This document shows positions 59,905 through 64,000 of a stretch of 64,000 nt of DNA, one piece after another. The stretch lies in assembly GCF_038443385.1 (NCBI RefSeq), contig NZ_CP151726.1, positions 6,820,001 to 6,884,000 on the forward strand. The letters run 5' to 3'. The notes under the pieces are model-generated. The model did no database searches. It was not told where the DNA came from and was given only the letters and a program-made list of their open reading frames with translations. Both the position numbers and the translations under genes were made by a program. Numbering within the stretch: the first letter of the stretch is position 1; each line of letters begins with the position of its first letter. This stretch comes from Stieleria varia. Its GTDB lineage: Bacteria > Planctomycetota > Planctomycetia > Pirellulales > Pirellulaceae.

Positions 59905-61044
59905 TTACTCAGTCAACATGCTGGGAAGTCGGCGGGCGATCTTGCGAAACGCCTCAGCGAGCTCCAAAGACGTATTTGCGTGATAGTGCTTTCCACCGGT
60001 TCTGTCTGCGATCTCCCGCATCAAGAGCTGATCGGCTTCGTTGCTGAAACTGACAGTGTAGATCGGGATCTGACGGTCGATTGCTCCTTGGATGGCCACC
60101 AACGGATCCGTGCCGGTGTTGTGAATCCCATCACTCATCAGAACCAACGCGTTACTCGCCCAGGGGCGAGCAAGAGACGGGTGCGTCACCGCGGCAATCC
60201 CTTCCACGATTCCATCGCCGACACTCGTCGCGCCACCGTTGAACGACTGGCTGATCGCGCTGAGTGCCGCATTGATTCCGGTGTAGTCGTCGGTCAAGTC
60301 GACTTCTCTTGTCACATCGCTGGCATAGCTGACCAGACCGACCTTTTCGATTTTTCCAGTCGCGTCCAGCTCCTCGCAGAACGCCGTAACAGAGAATGCC
60401 AAATCCAACCAGCGACTGTTGGGCGGTGCCGGATCGCCCCAAGACCAGCCCGCCGGCTGGGAGGCTGGAGTTCCAGAACCGCTCGACTCGTTCGCCGCAA
60501 ACTTCATCGAACCGCTGCGGTCGACAATCACCGACACGTCCAAAGTGGTCTGTGTGTTCGTGGCGGTGCACCTGGGACGAATTTCAAAATTGGCACCAAA
60601 GGCACTGAAGAACGGAGTCAAAGCGTCGCCCGCGCCGTCGGCAAAAGCGGCCGTGGTCACTCGAACCGAGTTTCCGTTGGGGGCATTGGAAAACGTGTAA
60701 GCTTTGTTCTTTGCGTTTCGCGAACTGATGCCAAATTCCAAGTCACCCTCGGCGAACGTCAACTCGCTGGACTGGATCGGATTGAGCTCTGCCATGGTTT
60801 GAGCGGCCGCCAACGCGGCGGACTCGCTACCGGTCTCCACAAAAGCACGTCCCGCCGCGCGTGCGGCGATGTCCGTCACAATTTGAGCTTTGCCGCTGAT
60901 CATCTGAATGTACGAAAGATTGATCACCATCGCAGCGAGAATGAACAACAACGGCAGCAGTGCAACGACAGCCACCATGGTGGCCGCTTGTCGCCGGCGT
61001 GACAAACGTTTTCGTGAAGGGCTCAATGCAACTGTTCGAGTCAT
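59905..61044 (-). CDS. TadG-like protein with von Willebrand A domain
   Basis: From the ATG at 61044 the product has 379 residues. A basic leader and a span (AATMVAVVALLPLLFILAAM) followed by SYIQMISGKAQIVTDIAARA are the TadG opening. The vWA domain begins LDVSVIVDRSGSMKFAANES with the metal-ion site DRSGS and continues with GATSVGDGIVEGIAAVTHPS (second metal motif) and NALVLMSDGIHN. TadG is attached to the Tad system and may act in adhesion. The frame is open to 61104, which would overlap the upstream gene. Placed between two TadE-like genes. Confidence 0.88.
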   Translation of the reverse strand: MTRTVALSPSRKRLSRRRQAATMVAVVALLPLLFILAAMVINLSYIQMISGKAQIVTDIAARAAGRAFVETGSESAALAAAQTMAELNPIQSSELTFAEGDLEFGISSRNAKNKAYTFSNAPNGNSVRVTTAAFADGAGDALTPFFSAFGANFEIRPRCTATNTQTTLDVSVIVDRSGSMKFAANESSGSGTPASQPAGWSWGDPAPPNSRWLDLAFSVTAFCEELDATGKIEKVGLVSYASDVTREVDLTDDYTGINAALSAISQSFNGGATSVGDGIVEGIAAVTHPSLARPWASNALVLMSDGIHNTGTDPLVAIQGAIDRQIPIYTVSFSNEADQLLMREIADRTGGKHYHANTSLELAEAFRKIARRLPSMLTE

Positions 61045-61093
61045 GGAGTCACTTTGGAAAGAAATGGATGAAACACACCACCGCCGCTGTGAA

Positions 61094-61516
61094 TTACTCA
61101 GCACGCATCACGATCGTGTCGGTGACCGTCGTATTGGTAAATGCCGCGTTGCCGAACAGAGAGTTGTCGGCGAAGGGTACGCTGACGGTCACGGAGAAGT
61201 TGTCTCCGATCTCTAGCGTGGACGGATCAGAGGGATTCAGTGTGATCTGATAGTTTCGAATATCGCGATCATCCAACAACATCGTGCATTGGGATTGAAC
61301 AATGCTGGCGCTGACGCCAGGCACGATCCCGATACGTGCTCCCTCATAGGCCGTCATCGTGACGTTCTGCTTTAACTGCAGCATCCGGCAAGTCTCGACC
61401 GTGGCAAAGAACAGAAATGCCAGCACCGGCAGACAAACAGCCAACTCAGCGACGGCCACTCCGATGCGATTGTTCGCTGATTTGCGTTGTTTTCGCAAGG
61501 CTCTATGAGTGTTCAT
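61094..61516 (-). CDS. TadE-like pseudopilin (second)
   Basis: The 140-residue product starts MNTHRALRKQRKSANNRIGV with AVAELAVCLPVLAFLFFATV after it, a TadE-like N-terminal helix with the conserved glutamate, and MLQLKQNVTMTAYEGARIGI downstream. The C-terminal domain contains QCTMLLDDRDIRNYQITLNP. It heads the TadE-TadG-TadE group on the minus strand, 49 bases before the TadG-like gene. The other Tad genes (ATPase, TadB/C, secretin) are not in this window. Confidence 0.85.
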   Translation of the reverse strand: MNTHRALRKQRKSANNRIGVAVAELAVCLPVLAFLFFATVETCRMLQLKQNVTMTAYEGARIGIVPGVSASIVQSQCTMLLDDRDIRNYQITLNPSDPSTLEIGDNFSVTVSVPFADNSLFGNAAFTNTTVTDTIVMRAE

Positions 61517-61765
61517 CAGGGCGGGAGGGGCGGGAGAGGAGTGAGCAATGGTGCGGGTAGCAGAATATCCAGTTGAAACCTAGGTCGCCGCATTTGCCGG
61601 TCGGATCGCCGACATCCCAATGTGGTGGAATTCCAGACCGTCAGACGACTTCAAGATCAATCGAACGGATTGTGGCAATCGTGACGTTCGCACCATCGCA
61701 TCGTGAAATGGACTAAACTGGCCGTTCGGTTTTGTTCCGTTCCCATACTCCGAACTTGATCTCCC

Positions 61766-63295
61766 ATGCCCACCGACGACACCTCCTCCCGCCAAGAAAG
61801 CGTCTTGAACCAAGTCAAGCACACCGAAAACCGCAGGGTCTTTTTGAAAGCCGGTGCCGGTGGCGTTACCGCCGCAGCACTCATCGCCCCCGGACGCTCC
61901 CAAGCTGCCGCAGCAGCGAACGAGCGACTGCGGGTGGGATTCATCGGCCCTGGCGGACGTGGATTCGGCGCACACGTCAAATCAATGTGCGAGCTGTTCA
62001 AAGACGGCCGCAAGATCGACTTGGTCGGAGTCGCGGAGGTCTACCAGACTCAACGTGACATGGTCGCTGACTACATCCGCGACAAAACCGGCACGGACCC
62101 TGGACGTTTCGTGGACTATCGCGACATGATCGAGAAACAAAACCTCGACGCCGTTTGCATCGCAACCCCCGACCACTGGCACCACAAACAAGTCATCGAT
62201 TCGCTCGATGCCGGACTCCACGTCTACTGCGAAAAACCGATGACCAAAACGGTCGAGGAAGCGTTTGACATCGAGGACAAATGGCGTAAGACGGGCAAGG
62301 TCATGCAAGTCGGTGTTCAATCGACGAGCCTCAAAGTCTGGGATGAAGTCCGAGCCCTGTTGCAAGACGGTAAACTCGGCAAGGTTCTCGGCTTCCAGAC
62401 CGAGTACTTTCGCAACAGCGGCATCGGTCAATGGCGAAACTACAAACTCGTCAAAGACATGGCGCCCAGTACGATCGATTGGAATCGTTGGCTGGGAATC
62501 GAAGAAGGGCTTGCGCCCGAAATGCCGTTTGACCGAGCGGTCTACAAACAGTGGCGTCGATTCTGGCCCTTCGGCAGCGGCATGTTCACCGACTTGTTCG
62601 TGCACCGCACCACGGCAATGCTCAAAGCCACCGGCCTGCGGATCCCCGGTCGCGTCGTCGGTGCCGGCGGTATCTATCTCGAGTACGACGGACGCGACGT
62701 TCCTGATGTCGCCACCGTTGTTGCTGACTTTCACGAAGGCGTCCAAGGCATAGTCACGGCGACGATGTGCAACGAAGAGTCACGCGTCAATCAACTGATC
62801 CGTGGCCATTACGGCACGTTCACCTTCGGCAATGGCGAAAAATTTGATGGGTTTGATTTCACACCAGAACGCCGGCAAGTCACAGCAGAGGGTGACAAAG
62901 AAAAACGCTCCTTTGAACCTGAACGCATCGCGACCGAAGCCGTTCCCAACACCACCAAAGCCCACTTCGCGAACTTCATCGACTCCTGCGAAGCCGGTGA
63001 CCCGATGATGTGCAACAACCCGCCAGACCTAGGCGCCGCCGCGATGGCCGTGGTCAACCTGGGTGCCCAGAGCTACCGCAAGGGACAAGTATTCTTTGTC
63101 GACCCCGAGTCCCGCGAGATCTCCAACACCGATCCCGGTTGGGCGGCCAAATGGGAGAAACTCTCCGCCGCGCGTGCGACGCCCAATCACATCCCTGGTT
63201 GGAAAGCAGGTGACTTTGGCAGCAAGCTCGACGAACCAGACTGGATGAAGAACGCCGGCCCTTGGGTCGACGGCAAAGATCCCGCCACGAGCTAG
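61766..63295 (+). CDS. Tat-exported Gfo/Idh/MocA-family oxidoreductase
   Basis: The 509-residue product has a Tat signal region (NRRVFLKAGAGGVTAAALIA; the twin arginine is at residues 23-24) with cleavage after RSQAAAA. The Rossmann start RVGFIGPGGRGFGAHVKSMC with the GxGxxG-like GPGGRG lies near residue 55; ATPDHWHHKQVIDSLDAGLH near 131 and VYCEKPMTKTVEE near 154 give the conserved EKP catalytic motif. Such periplasmic enzymes oxidise sugars or inositols with bound NAD(P) and are very common in planctomycetes. The ATG at 61766 gives an N-terminus typical of the group. Confidence 0.9.
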   Translation: MPTDDTSSRQESVLNQVKHTENRRVFLKAGAGGVTAAALIAPGRSQAAAAANERLRVGFIGPGGRGFGAHVKSMCELFKDGRKIDLVGVAEVYQTQRDMVADYIRDKTGTDPGRFVDYRDMIEKQNLDAVCIATPDHWHHKQVIDSLDAGLHVYCEKPMTKTVEEAFDIEDKWRKTGKVMQVGVQSTSLKVWDEVRALLQDGKLGKVLGFQTEYFRNSGIGQWRNYKLVKDMAPSTIDWNRWLGIEEGLAPEMPFDRAVYKQWRRFWPFGSGMFTDLFVHRTTAMLKATGLRIPGRVVGAGGIYLEYDGRDVPDVATVVADFHEGVQGIVTATMCNEESRVNQLIRGHYGTFTFGNGEKFDGFDFTPERRQVTAEGDKEKRSFEPERIATEAVPNTTKAHFANFIDSCEAGDPMMCNNPPDLGAAAMAVVNLGAQSYRKGQVFFVDPESREISNTDPGWAAKWEKLSAARATPNHIPGWKAGDFGSKLDEPDWMKNAGPWVDGKDPATS

Positions 63296-63645
63296 ACGCG
63301 GATGATTCATGAGCCGCAGTGTGACAGCCCGGATATTGCATCAGCCGGAGTGCGCTAGAGAGCGTCCCGCTTAGAAAGTTGATCGCACCAGCCATTTTTC
63401 TCGTCTTTACTAGCACGACGCGCAAGCGAGTGAATCGTCTTTTTGTGCTTCGATTCACTCGCTTGCGCGTCGTGCTGGTATTTTGCTTGAAATTCAACGT
63501 GAAACCATGCGTTCTAAGCGGGACGCTCTCGCTAGCACCCGGTTCTCGCATTTTGCCGGGTGAACCGGACGCTATCGCGTGGCGGCTGATCAGGGCAGAC
63601 CGTTTGCGTGCCAACCCATGTCAGCCGTTTCGTGCAAACGATCCA
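63296..63645. repeat. Intergenic repeats with a 26-bp inverted repeat
   Basis: Perfect arms at 63412-63437 and 63451-63476 (agcacgacgcgcaagcgagt...) with a T-rich loop, of the same family as 47608-47674. The outer sequence agcgtcccgcttagaa (63362) returns inverted at 63508-63523. Motifs gcggatgattcat and gcccggatattgcat of the dispersed family lie at 63300-63340. Confidence 0.88.
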
Positions 63646-64000
63646 TCACCAAACGATTTCGTCTGCGTTGAAGATCGGTCCTTCGACGCACGTGCGTTTG
63701 TAGTCCCATTGCTCGGGGCCGTCCTGACGCACTTTGGCGACACAGGAGAAACAAATCCCGATGCCGCATGCCATCGGCGTTTCCATCGAGACCTGGCAGT
63801 CAACGCCAGCGGACAAACAAGCTTGAGCGACCTTTTCCATCATGATCTCAGGGCCGCAGGTCACCACGCGGATCGTTTCACCTGGGCGAGCTTCGCCCAA
63901 TCGCTTGGCCAGGACGTCGGGCACACGAGCCTGCATGCCGACCGAACCGTCATCGGTGCACAGCGTGATGTCAAACCCGGCACTGCGAAAGTCATCGACT
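63646..64000 (-). CDS. pyrK: Dihydroorotate dehydrogenase electron transfer subunit, C-terminal part
   Basis: The frame is open to the window end (5' part missing). The visible 118 residues end with the [2Fe-2S] motif of PyrK: METPMACGIGICFSCVAKV, then KRTCVEGPIFNADEIVW, with cysteines in the usual CxxxxCxxC and one later position. Before it VVTCGPEIMMEKVAQACLSA is the conserved NAD-binding strand. PyrK passes electrons from NADH-reduced FAD to the PyrD subunit in pyrimidine synthesis. It is convergent with the oxidoreductase gene. Confidence 0.9.
   Translation of the reverse strand, partial: VDDFRSAGFDITLCTDDGSVGMQARVPDVLAKRLGEARPGETIRVVTCGPEIMMEKVAQACLSAGVDCQVSMETPMACGIGICFSCVAKVRQDGPEQWDYKRTCVEGPIFNADEIVW

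Overview
The window looks like chromosomal DNA of a planctomycete of the Pirellulaceae (Rhodopirellula-like). The signs are a pseudopilin-type DUF1559 protein, two cysteine-rich outer-membrane barrel paralogues, a monomeric isocitrate dehydrogenase, a Tad-type TadE/TadG set, a caspase/WD40 protein and many dispersed palindromic repeats. This assignment is an inference from gene families.

Left arm (1-14.5 kb): the end of a metallohydrolase gene, icd, a fresh ISKra4-like insertion (3485-5208, 9-bp target duplication) sitting in the first unit of a palindromic tandem array, a small lipoprotein, a DUF1559 protein, a glycerate kinase-like gene, an L7/L12-C-domain-like gene, tRNA-Asp with a terminator, a transposase relic and a nitrilase-family amidohydrolase.

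Centre (about 14.5-40.3 kb): a large chromosomal integron, which is the main system of this window. An integron integrase gene (intI, 38568-40295, + strand) carries an unusual N-terminal extension of about 140 residues. It is divergent from an array of about 24 kb on the - strand with 30 recognisable attC sites, each mostly 80-84 bp, bounded by AAC and GTT and foldable with extrahelical bases. Cassette genes start 14-70 nt after each attC and end inside or just before the next one. They encode small membrane, secreted and cytoplasmic proteins, including an Abi/HEPN-type defence protein, Imm26-like and SMI1/KNR4 immunity-type proteins, DUF4272, DUF2310 and LRR proteins, and a permuted ACP-like membrane protein. 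Seven near-identical cassettes (and two relics) have no convincing gene. One cassette gene is inverted. The array also holds an IS91-like element with a tyrosine recombinase, two decayed relatives of it, and a truncated group II intron lying in an attC. Partial intI duplicates lie just beyond intI.

Right arm (41-64 kb): a secreted WD40-PDZ-caspase protein, a 4HBT thioesterase, an ACT-domain protein, csrA and fliW separated by a 53-bp palindromic tandem array, a zinc-ribbon/TerB-like protein overlapping a lipoprotein-like methyltransferase, miaE, two porin-like paralogues, ftsY coupled to an amidohydrolase-CBM9 fusion, a TadE/TadG/TadE operon, a Tat-exported Gfo/Idh/MocA oxidoreductase and the 3' part of pyrK.
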